From assembly GCF_014138435.1 (NCBI RefSeq), contig NZ_JACJIM010000004.1, positions 558,001 through 622,000 of the forward strand: a stretch of 64,000 nt of DNA, given 5' to 3'. Source of the stretch: Methylobacterium fujisawaense (lineage in GTDB: Bacteria > Pseudomonadota > Alphaproteobacteria > Rhizobiales > Beijerinckiaceae). Below, one piece after another: positions 33,087 through 42,111 of this stretch. A program made the position numbers and the translations under genes. Below the pieces are notes generated by a model, which did no database searches, was not told the origin of the DNA, and worked only from the letters and a program-made list of their open reading frames with translations. Numbering within the stretch: the stretch's first letter is position 1; each line of letters starts with the position of its first letter.

Positions 33087-34061
33087 TCAGGTCTGCTGCT
33101 GGGTCCGGCGGGGCCGGACGGTCCAGCGCTCGAACATCGAGGCGGGATCCTCGCTCTTCGCGTCCTTGTTCTCCGCCGCGTGATCGGGCTGCTGGTGGAT
33201 CGCAGCGCCGAGCGCCTGGGACAGGCTCTCGATGACGTCGTCGATGCGGGCATCCCCGTGCAAGGGGTCCCCCGGGCCGGTCTGGGCGGCGGGCGTCTCG
33301 GCGGGCGCGGCCGCCTCCGGCGCGGGCTCCGGCTGAGGCTCCGGCTCGGGGTGATGCTCGGGGGCCGGTTCGGGCGGGCGCGCGGCCGCAGCCGGCTCCG
33401 GGGCCGGGGGCGCCGGAACGACCGGCGCGGCGGCCGGGGCAGCCGCGGCGGCCGGCGTCACGGCCCGGCGCATGGCGCTCGTCGCACCCTCGTCGGACTC
33501 GGCGCTCCGGCTGCTGCTGCCGTAGCGGCCGAAGCCGAACCGGGGCTCGATCAGGTCCAGCACCGCGTCGAGCGCGGCGTTGCTCAGCGCCACCTCCTCG
33601 GCGGCCGGCACGCCCTGGATCGCGAGGGCCTGCCGCTCGAAGGCCGGCTCGTTGCTGACCTCCCGGCCGAACCAGCTCGGGGCATGGAAGGCCGCGGCAT
33701 CGCCGTCATTGTCGAAGGTGATGCTGATCAGGTCCAGGCTGCCGGGTGTGACGTAGCGGTCGATGGCGATCTCGCGGCCGCCGGCATTCAGGGTGGTGCG
33801 GTCGTAGGCGGCCTTCCCGGGGCAGACGTCCAGCAGGGCGTCGCCGTGGGCGCGCGGCACGTCGGTGCGCTCCTCGACCGGGATGCCGTCCGCCCCCTTG
33901 TTCACCAGGACCAGCTGGCAGACTTGGCCGTCGACACGCACATAGGACGCGCGGCCACCCTGCGGGGCGAAGTGCCCTTCGGTGATCCGGGCGCCGCCCC
34001 GCTCCTTGCGGATCAGGCGGACCAGGGACGGTGCGACCAGAAATCGGCGAACGGTGCTCAT
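33087..34061 (-). CDS. CYTH-domain-like protein with Pro/Ala/Glu-rich tail
   Basis: A 324-residue protein. Residues 1 to about 155 resemble the CYTH fold of triphosphate-binding enzymes: RRFLVAPSLVRLI, EGHFAPQGGRASYVRV and later DRYVTPGSLDLISITFDND and the end motif SWFGREVSNEPAFERQALA. Several charged residues that line the tunnel in active thiamine triphosphatases are missing from the first strand (ExExK is not seen), so catalysis is doubtful. Residues about 205-270 are nearly all Ala, Pro and Glu, and the C-terminus is hydrophilic. It stands alone between msrB and the L,D-transpeptidase gene. Confidence 0.6.
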   Translation of the reverse strand: MSTVRRFLVAPSLVRLIRKERGGARITEGHFAPQGGRASYVRVDGQVCQLVLVNKGADGIPVEERTDVPRAHGDALLDVCPGKAAYDRTTLNAGGREIAIDRYVTPGSLDLISITFDNDGDAAAFHAPSWFGREVSNEPAFERQALAIQGVPAAEEVALSNAALDAVLDLIEPRFGFGRYGSSSRSAESDEGATSAMRRAVTPAAAAAPAAAPVVPAPPAPEPAAAARPPEPAPEHHPEPEPQPEPAPEAAAPAETPAAQTGPGDPLHGDARIDDVIESLSQALGAAIHQQPDHAAENKDAKSEDPASMFERWTVRPRRTQQQT

Positions 34062-34380
34062 GAACTCAAAACCCCTCCCGCTTGGTCGGCAGTGCGCCGA
34101 TCCGGCGGACAGCCCTCAGCGCCGCCGGGCCGCACGGAAGGGTGCAAGTGGAACCGACCCGCACGGCGTATAAGCTGGACTGCCACACCGTATTCGTCAG
34201 AGCCTGACCGCTTCCGTCGCCAATCACCGGACAGCGACAACCTGAGACTATAGAGCGCTAAGCAAAAACGCGACGAAATCAAGACCGGATCGGGTCGAGG
34301 CTCCGGCCGCGGCGCCTTCTATCCCCGATATCCCGGCTTTTGAGCCCGAATTCCGAACCCAGGTTAGGCCGGAACGCGCC
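34062..34380. other. Intergenic region between the CYTH gene and msrB
   Basis: About 320 bp with no supported gene. It should hold the CYTH-gene promoter (a minus-strand TATAGT lies near 34245) and the end of the msrB transcript. I see no clear terminator or conserved motif. Confidence 0.4.
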
Positions 34381-34791
34381 TCATTCCGCGGGCTCGAAAT
34401 TCATCGCCGCGCCGTTCATGCAGTAGCGCAGGCCGGTCGGAGCCGGACCGTCGTCGAAGACGTGGCCGAGATGGCCCTGGCAGCGGGCGCAGTGGACCTC
34501 GGTGCGGACCATCCAGTGGCTGCGGTCCACCGTGGTCTCGACGGCGCCCGGCAGGGGCTCGAAGAAGCTCGGCCAGCCGGTCCCGGATTCGAACTTGGTG
34601 CCCTGCTCGAACAGCGGCTGCCCGCAGCCGGCGCAGGTGAAGGTGCCGGCGCGCTTCTCGGCGAGCAGGCAGCTCGTGCCGGCCCGCTCGGTCCCGTGCT
34701 CGCGCAGGACCCGGTACTGCTCCGGCGTCAGCGTCGAGCGCCATTCCGCGTCGCTGCGGGTGTCCGGGCTGGTGGTCGGCGTGTCGGCCAT
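34381..34791 (-). CDS. msrB: Peptide-methionine (R)-S-oxide reductase MsrB
   Basis: A 136-residue repair enzyme that reduces methionine-R-sulfoxide in proteins. Zinc-binding CxxC pairs appear in CAGCGQPLF and [15 protein letters not shown], the substrate region is [11 protein letters not shown], and the catalytic Cys is in [12 protein letters not shown] (usually RYCINS). There is no signal peptide, so it is cytosolic. A GGGAG ribosome site lies before the ATG. It is a single-domain form with no MsrA neighbour. Confidence 0.95.
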   Translation of the reverse strand: MADTPTTSPDTRSDAEWRSTLTPEQYRVLREHGTERAGTSCLLAEKRAGTFTCAGCGQPLFEQGTKFESGTGWPSFFEPLPGAVETTVDRSHWMVRTEVHCARCQGHLGHVFDDGPAPTGLRYCMNGAAMNFEPAE

Positions 34792-34891
34792 GGCGATCTC
34801 CCTTTTCGCGAAGCTATATAGGGATTGCGCACGGTTTTCGGCAGTCCCGGAGCGTATCGCAATGCCGCGTCCGGCGCCGGCGAGGCCGCGG

Positions 34892-36082
34892 TCAGGCGGC
34901 CGCGCCGACGGTGTCGGCCATCCGCGCCCGGCGCAAGCCCATCGGCAGCGGCGCGCCCGTGGTGGTGTCGCGGGCGGTCTGGTGCTCCAGCTCGGCGTTG
35001 ATCTCGCCGCCGAGCAGCACGATCGTCGAGGAGATCCAGATCCAGGTCATGAAGCCGATCACCGCGCCCAGCGAGCCGTAGGTCTCGTTGTAGGTGCCGA
35101 AGCTGGCGACGTACCAGGAGAACAGGAGCGAGGCGATGAGCCAGAGCAGGCCCGCGACCACGCTGCCGACCCCGACCCAGCGCCAGCGGGCATGTTCCCG
35201 GCTCGGCCCGAAGCGGTAGAGCACCGACAGGCCGCCGAGCAGGACGATCAGGATCGCCGGCCAGCGCAGGGCCGCGAGCAGCCACGCCGTCGAGCCGAGG
35301 CCCAGGAAGTTCAGCACCACCGGCACCACCACGATCACGTTGAGCGCGATGATGATGAACAGCAGAGCCCCCACCGTGAAGGTGAGGGACCGGAGGTTCA
35401 GCCAGAAGAAATTGCGCTTCTCCTCCTCCTCGTAGACCACGTTCAACGCATCGAACATCGCCTTCATGGCCGCGTTGGCGCTCCAGAGCGACAGCAGCAG
35501 GCTGGAGAAGAACGTGATGCTGAGGGATCCGCTGCCCTTGGCGGCGATGCGCTTGACCTGATCGCCGATGAGTTCGACCGCGCCGGACGGCAGGACCGCG
35601 TGAAGCTGCGCGAGGTGATCGTTGATGACGGTCACGTCGGCGAACAGGCCGTAGCAGGAGACCAGCGCGGCGATGGCGGGAAACAGCGACAGCAGCGAGT
35701 AGAAGGTCACCCCGGCGGCGACCGCCAGCACCCGGTCCTTGTTGAACTCCAGATAGACCCGGACGGCGATGTCCTTCCAGCCGGACCGCGTCATCTCGGT
35801 GGGGCTGTCGGCGGCGCGGCCCCGCTCGGCCTGCGTCGCGGCGGTGAGCTGCGCGGCACGCCCCGAGATCGAGCGCGCGCCCGCGGCCACGCCCTTCTGC
35901 AAACCCCGATCGCCGGCGGGCGGCTCGCGGTCGCTGGGCGGTTCGCTCGCGGGGGGAGCCGCCGACACGCCGCGCCGCGCCGGCGCCGCCGCGAGGGCGA
36001 CCAAAGCCGAACCGAGCATCAGGATCCACAGGATCGAGCCGGTCTCGGATGGTCCGGTCGAACGCGACGGTGACGGAGGCAT
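34892..36082 (-). CDS. YihY/BrkB-type integral membrane protein
   Basis: A 396-residue inner-membrane protein of the YihY/virulence factor BrkB family, once misnamed RNase BN. After a hydrophobic N-terminal segment (residues 15-34) and a Pro/Ala-rich linker, the family domain spans about 105-370 with six membrane helices. Family stretches are [24 protein letters not shown] and [32 protein letters not shown]. Molecular function is not established for the family. It is divergent from the UV-endonuclease gene. Confidence 0.88.
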   Translation of the reverse strand: MPPSPSRSTGPSETGSILWILMLGSALVALAAAPARRGVSAAPPASEPPSDREPPAGDRGLQKGVAAGARSISGRAAQLTAATQAERGRAADSPTEMTRSGWKDIAVRVYLEFNKDRVLAVAAGVTFYSLLSLFPAIAALVSCYGLFADVTVINDHLAQLHAVLPSGAVELIGDQVKRIAAKGSGSLSITFFSSLLLSLWSANAAMKAMFDALNVVYEEEEKRNFFWLNLRSLTFTVGALLFIIIALNVIVVVPVVLNFLGLGSTAWLLAALRWPAILIVLLGGLSVLYRFGPSREHARWRWVGVGSVVAGLLWLIASLLFSWYVASFGTYNETYGSLGAVIGFMTWIWISSTIVLLGGEINAELEHQTARDTTTGAPLPMGLRRARMADTVGAAA

Positions 36083-36195
36083 GTATCGGGGCCAGTGCGC
36101 GGAACTGCCGCGCTCGGGACTCCCAACGTCGTCGTGCCGTGGCCGTTCCGCGCATTTGGCGGGGACGCTGCGGCCCTCCGCGCGTTGTGCCCGTT

Positions 36196-37269
36196 ATGCA
36201 CGCTCAGCCCCGCCTCGGATTCTGCTGCAAGTTTGTCCTGGACGAGCCTCCCGGCACCCACGCCACCCTCAAGGCGGAGCGGGAGGCCACGCTGCACATG
36301 AACCTTACCAGCGTGACCATGGCCCATCTCACCAAGCTGGAGCCCGCCGCCCGGCGGGCCAAGCTCGCCGGCCTCGTCGCCCACAACCTCGCCGCGCTGG
36401 CCCGCCAGATCGCCTGGGTCGGGGCCCGACCGCCCCTGGAGCGCCTCCTGCGCATGGCGAGCAACGTCCTGCCGGGCTACACCCACCCCATCGCGCAGGC
36501 GATCTACGCCGAGCCCGAGATGGCGGCGCTGGTCGAGCGCGGCCTCGCGGAGGCCGGAGCCCTCGCACGCCGGCTCGGCGTGCGCCTGAGCTTCCATCCG
36601 GGGCCGTTCTGCCTGCTGGCGAGCCGCAACCCGGCCGCCATCGCGAACGGCCTGTCGGAACTCGACTACCACGCCGAGATCTTCGACCGGATGGGCTACG
36701 GCGGCGGCTGGCACCCGCACGGCGCCCACATCAACATCCATGTCGGCGCCGGCGACCCCGGGGTCGCGGGCTTCCGCGAGACCCTGCCCCGGGCGAGCCG
36801 GGTGGCGCGCGACCTCGTCACCGTGGAGAACGACGAGAACGTCTTCGGCCTCGACGCGGTGCTGCAACTCGCCGACATCGTGCCGGTGGTGCTCGACCTG
36901 CACCACCACTGGGTCGAGAGCGGCGGCGCATACCTCGAACCGGACGACCCCCGGATCGCCCGGGTGACGGAGTCGTGGCGCGGCGTGCGGCCCGTGGCCC
37001 ATATCAGCGTGTCGCGCGAGGCGGTCTCGTCCGACTGCGATCCGGATGCCCTGCCCGACTTCCCCGCCCTGCGCGGGGCCGGTCACGCGGTCCGGGATCT
37101 CGCGGCCCATTCCGACATGATGTGGAACCGGGCGGTGAACGATCTCGTCGCCCGCCATCTCGCCTGGGCGGATTTCGAGATCGAGGCCAAGGCGAAGAAC
37201 CGCGCCTCCATGCAGATCGCCCGTCACATCCAGGCGCTGGAGCAGGCCGCGCCGATCGCGGCCGAATGA
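36196..37269 (+). CDS. uvsE: UV damage endonuclease (UvdE/UvsE family)
   Basis: A 357-residue TIM-barrel repair nuclease that nicks DNA 5' to UV photoproducts using a metal cluster. The start MHAQPRLGFCCKFV at 36196 matches the family N-terminus (RLGYxC); the frame upstream is non-coding. Metal and active-site residues are seen in RLSFHPGPFCLLAS, YHAEIFDRMG, HGAHINIHVGAG, VTVENDENVFGLD and VLDLHHHW. It lies alone 46 bp before the hydrolase gene. UV repair by this route suits a leaf- or surface-living organism. Confidence 0.9.
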   Translation: MHAQPRLGFCCKFVLDEPPGTHATLKAEREATLHMNLTSVTMAHLTKLEPAARRAKLAGLVAHNLAALARQIAWVGARPPLERLLRMASNVLPGYTHPIAQAIYAEPEMAALVERGLAEAGALARRLGVRLSFHPGPFCLLASRNPAAIANGLSELDYHAEIFDRMGYGGGWHPHGAHINIHVGAGDPGVAGFRETLPRASRVARDLVTVENDENVFGLDAVLQLADIVPVVLDLHHHWVESGGAYLEPDDPRIARVTESWRGVRPVAHISVSREAVSSDCDPDALPDFPALRGAGHAVRDLAAHSDMMWNRAVNDLVARHLAWADFEIEAKAKNRASMQIARHIQALEQAAPIAAE

Positions 37270-37315
37270 CGGGGCGGTCTCGACGTCTCCGCCGGTCCGC
37301 TCTAGGCAATCCGAC

Positions 37316-37873
37316 ATGAAGACCGCCGATTGCGACATCCTCATCGTCCCGGGGCTCGGAGGTTCCGAGGAAGACCATTGGCAGGCCCGCTGGGCGGGCC
37401 GCCTCGCCACGGCGCGGGTGGTGGAGCAGGACCAGTGGCACGCCCCGACGCCGGAGGCGTGGTGCGGGCGCATCGCCGAGGCGGTCGCGGCGGCGACCCG
37501 GCCGGTCATCCTGATCGCCCACAGCCTCGGCGTCGTGGCCTGCGTCGAGGCGGTGCCGCACTTCCCCGCGGGGGTGGTGCGCGGCGCCCTGCTGGTCTCC
37601 GTCCCGGACGTGGAGGAGAACCCCGACGTGCCCGCGGCGGCGCGCGTCTTCGCGCCGGTGCCGCGGGACCCCCTGCCCTTCCCGTCGCTTCTGGTCGCCA
37701 GCCGGACGGATCCCTATTGCCGCTACGACCGGGCCGACGACTTCGCCCATGCCTGGGGCTCGCTGACGGTCGATGCCGGCGAATCCGGCCATATCAACGT
37801 GGCGAGCGGGCACGGGCCGTGGCCCGAAGGGCTGATGCGGCTTGCCGGGTTTCTGAAGGGTCTGTCCGTGTGA
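37316..37873 (+). CDS. RBBP9/YdeN-type alpha/beta serine hydrolase
   Basis: A 185-residue small alpha/beta hydrolase of the RBBP9/YdeN family. The oxyanion region is VPGLGGSEEDHWQ at the N-terminus, the nucleophilic Ser is in IAHSLGVVACVEA, the acid is in ASRTDPYC and the His is in AGESGHINV. The length matches the family. The natural substrate is unknown; RBBP9 proteins are serine hydrolases with few known targets. It follows the UV-endonuclease gene by 46 bp on the same strand. Confidence 0.87.
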   Translation: MKTADCDILIVPGLGGSEEDHWQARWAGRLATARVVEQDQWHAPTPEAWCGRIAEAVAAATRPVILIAHSLGVVACVEAVPHFPAGVVRGALLVSVPDVEENPDVPAAARVFAPVPRDPLPFPSLLVASRTDPYCRYDRADDFAHAWGSLTVDAGESGHINVASGHGPWPEGLMRLAGFLKGLSV

Positions 37874-38022
37874 CGGACCTGAATGGCAGGACTGCACGGA
37901 ACCCGCCGACGACCAGGTTCCGATCCCCGACGCGGCCACCGCATTAACGCGCTGTTTACCACCGCCCCCTTCAGTGGCGGTACGGGCGGTCCTTCGTCCC
38001 GAAGCCGCCCCTGGAGAGCACC

Positions 38023-38250
38023 GTGACGCGCAAAGAGCTTCTGGAACGACTCGAAGCGGTGCAGACCGCCCTCGGCCCCCGGGCCCAGAGCAACTTCAAC
38101 AGCTCGCTGTTCAACGACGTGACGCTGCTCAAGCGGATCGAGGCCTTCGAGGCCAAGCTCGGCGAGCCCGAGAAGCCGAAGACCGCCGACTATACCGGCA
38201 ACATGTTCTCCCGCATCGCCAACCGCCGCGCCGCCGCGGGCGCCAAGTAG
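38023..38250 (+). CDS. Conserved small protein of unknown function
   Basis: A 75-residue soluble protein starting at GTG, with GGAGAG about 6 bp upstream. The N-terminal half is helical (RKELLERLEAVQTAL, DVTLLKRIEAFEAKL), followed by a polar tail ending FSRIANRRAAAGAK. Codon usage is like its neighbours, which supports a real gene. I do not recognise the family and see no catalytic or metal motif. It is convergent with the TIGR01620-like gene, 4 bp away. Confidence 0.7.
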   Translation: MTRKELLERLEAVQTALGPRAQSNFNSSLFNDVTLLKRIEAFEAKLGEPEKPKTADYTGNMFSRIANRRAAAGAK

Positions 38251-38254
38251 CCCG

Positions 38255-39286
38255 CTACGATTTCGGCTCGGCCTCGGCCGAGCGCAGCAGCTCGCCGGCG
38301 ACGTCGGCGAGCCGCGGCGGGGCCTCCCGCACGAAGGGCAGCGGACGGCAGACATTCAGGGCTGCGAGCCCGAACCGGGCGGTCATCAGCCCGTTGAGCA
38401 CGCCCTCGCCCAGCTTGGCCGAGACCCGGGCGGCGATCCCGAGCCCCAGAACCTGCTGCATGACGCTCTCGCCCACCGCCATCCCGCCGGTGACGGTGAG
38501 ATGCGCGAGCGCCGCGCGCCCCAGCCGCAGGAAGCCCAGGAAGCCCGGCCGGCCGCCGTAGATCGCCGCGATCCGGCGCAGCAGCCGCACCGCCGCGAAC
38601 ACCACGAAGGCCACGTCGACGATCGCCCGCGGGCTGAGCGCGGTCACCGCCGAGACCTGCTTGGCCGTCGTCGCGATGGCGTTGCGCGCCTGCCGGTCCA
38701 GCCCGGCCAGCAGCTCGTGCTCGGCGAGCCCGATCCGGTCGTCCACGTCGAGGATCGCGTCGGCGGCGGCGTCGATCCGGGCGCGGCCCGCCGACAGCGT
38801 GTCGCGGTCGGCGTAGAAGGTCGAGAGCGCCTGCACCACCGCCTGCGCGCCGGTGTGGTCGCGGGTGGCGAGGGCGTCCAGCGCCGACTGGCGCAGGCGC
38901 TCGATCTTCCGTTCGCGCCGCAGGCCGGCGAGTTCCCGGACCACGATCGCGAGCAGCGCCAGCGCGGCAAGTCCCAGAAGCGCGAGGGCCACCCAGCCGA
39001 GCCAGGGGGCGGCCTGGAACAGGTCGGCGATCATCCGCTCGACCGACAGGCCGACGCCGAGGGAGACGAGGCCGCCCACCGCCGAGAGGAACAGGGTGCC
39101 CCAGGGCGAGCGCGACCGCGGCGCCACCGGCACGGCGACGCCGTCGGCGGCATCGACGATCTCGAAGGGCTCGTCCACGATCCGGGCCTGGGGCGGCCGG
39201 GCGGCGAGCGGCGTCGTGATGACGCTCGGCTCGGCGGCCAGCTCGGGCGTGATCCGGAAGGCGCGGGGTTTCTGGCCGGAGGTCAT
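38255..39286 (-). CDS. TIGR01620/YcjF-like (DUF697) membrane protein
   Basis: A 343-residue inner-membrane protein of the TIGR01620 (YcjF-like) family. Two hydrophobic helices lie near residues 70-120 (GTLFLSAVGGLVSLGVG, GWVALALLGLAALALLAIV); the C-terminal DUF697-like part has SPRAIVDVAFVVFAAVRLLRRIA and GFLGFLRLGRAALAHLTVTG. The start MTSGQKPRAFR at 39286 has GGAG about 11 bp upstream; an ATG 27 bp earlier has none. It follows the ycjX-like gene, with which it is co-located in many proteobacteria. Function is unknown, linked to envelope stress in E. coli. Confidence 0.85.
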   Translation of the reverse strand: MTSGQKPRAFRITPELAAEPSVITTPLAARPPQARIVDEPFEIVDAADGVAVPVAPRSRSPWGTLFLSAVGGLVSLGVGLSVERMIADLFQAAPWLGWVALALLGLAALALLAIVVRELAGLRRERKIERLRQSALDALATRDHTGAQAVVQALSTFYADRDTLSAGRARIDAAADAILDVDDRIGLAEHELLAGLDRQARNAIATTAKQVSAVTALSPRAIVDVAFVVFAAVRLLRRIAAIYGGRPGFLGFLRLGRAALAHLTVTGGMAVGESVMQQVLGLGIAARVSAKLGEGVLNGLMTARFGLAALNVCRPLPFVREAPPRLADVAGELLRSAEAEPKS

Positions 39287-39317
39287 GCTCGAAGGCTCCG
39301 CGGAGTCGCACACATCG

Positions 39318-40826
39318 TCACGCCAGACGGTCGCCGATCAGGAACTGCATCGCCCGGTCCAGGCGGATCTGCGGCAGGTGGCCGGGGCGGCCGAGCCCGT
39401 CGGGCCTGACCAGCGGCGGCCGGAAGCGCGGAAAGCGCAGCGAGCCCGGCTCCACCGCGCCCTCCAGCACCGCCTCGGCGTGGGCCGGCAGCTCGCCCGG
39501 GAAGATCGCGGCCTCGCTGTTGCCGTCGAAGACCTCGTCGCCCACCACCTCGCCGGCTTCCGGGGTGCCGGCCACCGCCCGCAGCGTGTCCGACCCGTCA
39601 TGGACGGTGGTCTCGCGGGTGGCGCGCACGGAGGCCAGCGCCACCGTGCCCACCCGGGCGCCCGCCGCCTCCGTCCGCCGCATCGCCCGGGATACGAGAA
39701 GCCGCAGGAGGGCGTCGAGCCGGTCGTGGCTCGTCTGGTGGAGGTGGTCGGCCTTGGTGGCGGCGAACAGCACGCGGTCGGCCCGCGGCGCGAACAGCCG
39801 CGACAGCACCGTGTTGCGGCCGATGTTGAGGCTGAGCAGCACCGCGTCCAGCGCCTCCTCCAGCTCGGCCAGGGCGGTGGGGCCGGCATCGACCGCCGAG
39901 AGCACGTCCACCAGCACGATCTGCCGGTCGACCCGCTGGAAATGGTCGCGGAAGAACGGCGTCACGACCTTGGTCTTGTAGGCCTCGAAGCGCCGCTCCA
40001 TCAGCCCCGCGAGGCTGTCGGGCGCGATCGCCTCGGGGAGCCGGTCGAGGGGCGCGAAGGTCAGCGCCGGGGAGCCCGCGAGGTCGCCGGGCATCAGGAA
40101 GCGGCCGGGCGGCGTCGTCGCCACCGCTTCCGGGCCGGCGCGCAGGCCCGCGAGGTAGGTCTTGAAGGCGTCGCTCGCCCGCTCGGCCGCGACCTCGTCG
40201 AGGGGGCCGTTCGGATCGAAGCCCTTCAGCGCCGCGAGCCAGGGCGCCGCCACGGCGGCGCGGCCGGGGCGGCGGGTGCCGCCGATCGTGGCCCGGGACC
40301 ACGCCGTGTAGCTGGTCTCGATCAGGGCGAGGTCGAGGAGCCATTCGCCCGGGTAATCGACCACGTCGAGCATCAGGGTGGCCGGGCCGGTGCGCCAGCC
40401 GGCGGCACGCTCGTAGGCGATCTCCAGGCGGAACTGGCTGATCCGGTCGGTGGAGCGCGGCCAGCACCGCGCCTCGGTGAGCGTGGCGAAATGCTCCTCG
40501 AAGGGGAAGCGCGGCACGTCGTCGTCGGGTTGGGGCACCAGCTTGGCGCGGCGCAGGCGGCCCTCCTGCGCGGGGGCGAAGGCCGGCAGCGCGTGCGTCT
40601 CCACGAGGTGGTGGATCAGGGCCGTGGTGAAGACGGTCTTGCCCGAGCGCGCGAGCCCGGTCACGCCCAGCCGCAGGGTCGGCTGGACCAGCAGGTCGTG
40701 CGAGGCTTCGGCGAAGGCTTTGACGGCCGAGCCGGCGCGCGCGGCAAGGTCGATCAGGGGCACGGGCGGGCTCGTCGTGAGGGGAACAGGCCGGGCAGAG
40801 GTGGCGCGGCGGGGGCCGAACCGCAA
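39318..40826 (-). CDS. ycjX: YcjX family P-loop ATPase/GTPase (DUF463)
   Basis: A 502-residue P-loop protein with Walker A GLARSGKTVFTTALIH near residue 55 and Walker B-like DVVDYPGEWLLDLAL. The rest of the DUF463 family text is present, such as PQPDDDVPRFPFEEHF and VLVDVLSAVDAGPTALAELEEALD. The ATG at 40826 has a poorly conserved lead; a GTG at 40763 (PLIDLAARAG) would give 481 residues and may be the real start. It is upstream of its usual partner, the YcjF-like membrane protein. The role is unknown, possibly envelope stress. Confidence 0.87.
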   Translation of the reverse strand: MRFGPRRATSARPVPLTTSPPVPLIDLAARAGSAVKAFAEASHDLLVQPTLRLGVTGLARSGKTVFTTALIHHLVETHALPAFAPAQEGRLRRAKLVPQPDDDVPRFPFEEHFATLTEARCWPRSTDRISQFRLEIAYERAAGWRTGPATLMLDVVDYPGEWLLDLALIETSYTAWSRATIGGTRRPGRAAVAAPWLAALKGFDPNGPLDEVAAERASDAFKTYLAGLRAGPEAVATTPPGRFLMPGDLAGSPALTFAPLDRLPEAIAPDSLAGLMERRFEAYKTKVVTPFFRDHFQRVDRQIVLVDVLSAVDAGPTALAELEEALDAVLLSLNIGRNTVLSRLFAPRADRVLFAATKADHLHQTSHDRLDALLRLLVSRAMRRTEAAGARVGTVALASVRATRETTVHDGSDTLRAVAGTPEAGEVVGDEVFDGNSEAAIFPGELPAHAEAVLEGAVEPGSLRFPRFRPPLVRPDGLGRPGHLPQIRLDRAMQFLIGDRLA

Positions 40827-40835
40827 GGCTTGACG

Positions 40836-41972
40836 CTAAGGCGTTGCACCGATGGCGGCGGGCGTGAGCGGCCTCAGCCGTGCGATCGCTCCGGCGACGA
40901 GGTCCGGGCCGGCCCGGAGCGTGCCGAGTTCCACCGCCGACATCACCTGCATCACCGGGGCCAGATTGGCGCGCGGCGTGCCGTCCGGCCCGAACAGGTC
41001 GAGGTCGTCGCCGGGCTTCAGGCCGACGCTGGCGCTGATCCGACCGGCATAGGCCTGGATCCGGACCTCGTCGCCGGTGCAGAGCGGGGCCGGCAGGCGC
41101 AGGTCGAGGACTGGCAGGCCGGCGGCGATCGCCGGCAGCAGCGCGGATTCGGCCACCATCCGCTCGGCACTCGGAACCCGGCTCGCCGTCTTCCGCTCGA
41201 GGAGCGCCGTCGGATCGGCGACGCTCCGGGCCGGCCGCGCCGGCTCGGCCGACGAGGCGATCCCGGCCGCGATGTCGGGCACCGGCTGAAGCATCGCCAC
41301 GCGCGGCACGGCAGCTGGGCGGCGGGCGGGACGGCCGGCCATCCGGGCGAGGGGTGACCAGGGCTGCACCCGCAGGGCCGCTCGGCCCCGTGGCGCCCCG
41401 CCGGGGCGGTGCGCGGCGAGATAGCGGGCCCGGAGGGTCCGCCCGAGGCCCCGCGGCGCGAGGGCCGCCGAGACAGCGGGGGTCACGGCCGAGCGCCCCG
41501 GCCGCGCGGGTGCGGACGCGACGCGGCACTCCGCCGGCGCCCAGCGGCGCACGATGGCCAGCGCCGTACGCCGGCCGTAATCGCGGTAGTAGCGCCGCAG
41601 CAGGCTCGCGGCGGCATCGGCGCCGTCCTCGAGGGTGGCGAAGGCGGTGTGGCCCTCCCCGTCGGCGCCGATCTCGCCGGACCAGCGGGCGGACTTGATG
41701 CACCAGCCGTTGTTGAGCCGCACGCAGCGGGCGACGTAGGGCGGATCCTCCGCCAGCGAGGCCGTGACCGCCAGCGCCCGCGGCATCAGCCGCGCGCCGG
41801 TCTGGGCGTGCCAGTTGGAGACCGAGCGGGTGGCGGGATCGAAGCGCGGGGGCGGGCTTTCAGCCGGGGCGGAGGCCGCGGCGAGGGGCGGCAGGGCGTG
41901 CGCGAGGCCTGCCGCGCCGGCCTCGGCTCGGGGGACCAGGGTCGTCAACAGGATCAGCGCGTTCAGCAGCAC
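40836..41972 (-). CDS. Exported protein with a muramidase/virion-type 'WAPA' domain
   Basis: A 378-residue protein starting at GTG 41972, chosen because LLNALILLTTLVPRAEAG is a signal peptide and a hairpin occupies the longer frame's start. Residues about 85-155 (RLNNGWCIKSARWSGEIGAD, then HTAFATLEDGADAAASLLRR and VRRWAPAE) closely follow the pattern of a domain in phage virion and muramidase-like proteins (NPGNIR...GxxxFxxxxxGxxA...WAPP). The middle is Arg/Ala/Pro-rich. The C-terminal 100 residues (LDLRLPAPLCTGDEVRIQAY onward) form a compact domain I do not recognise. Catalytic activity is not shown. Confidence 0.6.
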   Translation of the reverse strand: MLLNALILLTTLVPRAEAGAAGLAHALPPLAAASAPAESPPPRFDPATRSVSNWHAQTGARLMPRALAVTASLAEDPPYVARCVRLNNGWCIKSARWSGEIGADGEGHTAFATLEDGADAAASLLRRYYRDYGRRTALAIVRRWAPAECRVASAPARPGRSAVTPAVSAALAPRGLGRTLRARYLAAHRPGGAPRGRAALRVQPWSPLARMAGRPARRPAAVPRVAMLQPVPDIAAGIASSAEPARPARSVADPTALLERKTASRVPSAERMVAESALLPAIAAGLPVLDLRLPAPLCTGDEVRIQAYAGRISASVGLKPGDDLDLFGPDGTPRANLAPVMQVMSAVELGTLRAGPDLVAGAIARLRPLTPAAIGATP

Positions 41973-42010
41973 GCGGATGGATCCTGTCGGCGGATCGGAG
42001 TCCCCACGCG

Positions 42011-42039
42011 CTCCCGCCCCCTGCACAGGGGCGCGGGAG
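42011..42039. terminator. GC-rich hairpin downstream of hisN
   Basis: CTCCCGCCCCCTG and CAGGGGCGCGGGAG pair with a one-base bulge, about 70 bp after the hisN stop on the minus strand. There is no T-run. It overlaps the longest possible start of the next gene, which supports the later GTG. Confidence 0.45.
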
Positions 42040-42111
42040 AGCGCGTGCCTCCGACCGCGGCGCGCCCGTCCGTTTCCCCGCTCAAAGACATGGCCGTGCG
42101 CCGCCGCCGCC

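Noticed and set aside
40836..41972. Prophage remnant suggested by the muramidase-like domain
   Set aside because: No other phage gene, integrase or att site is near; neighbours are ordinary chromosomal genes.
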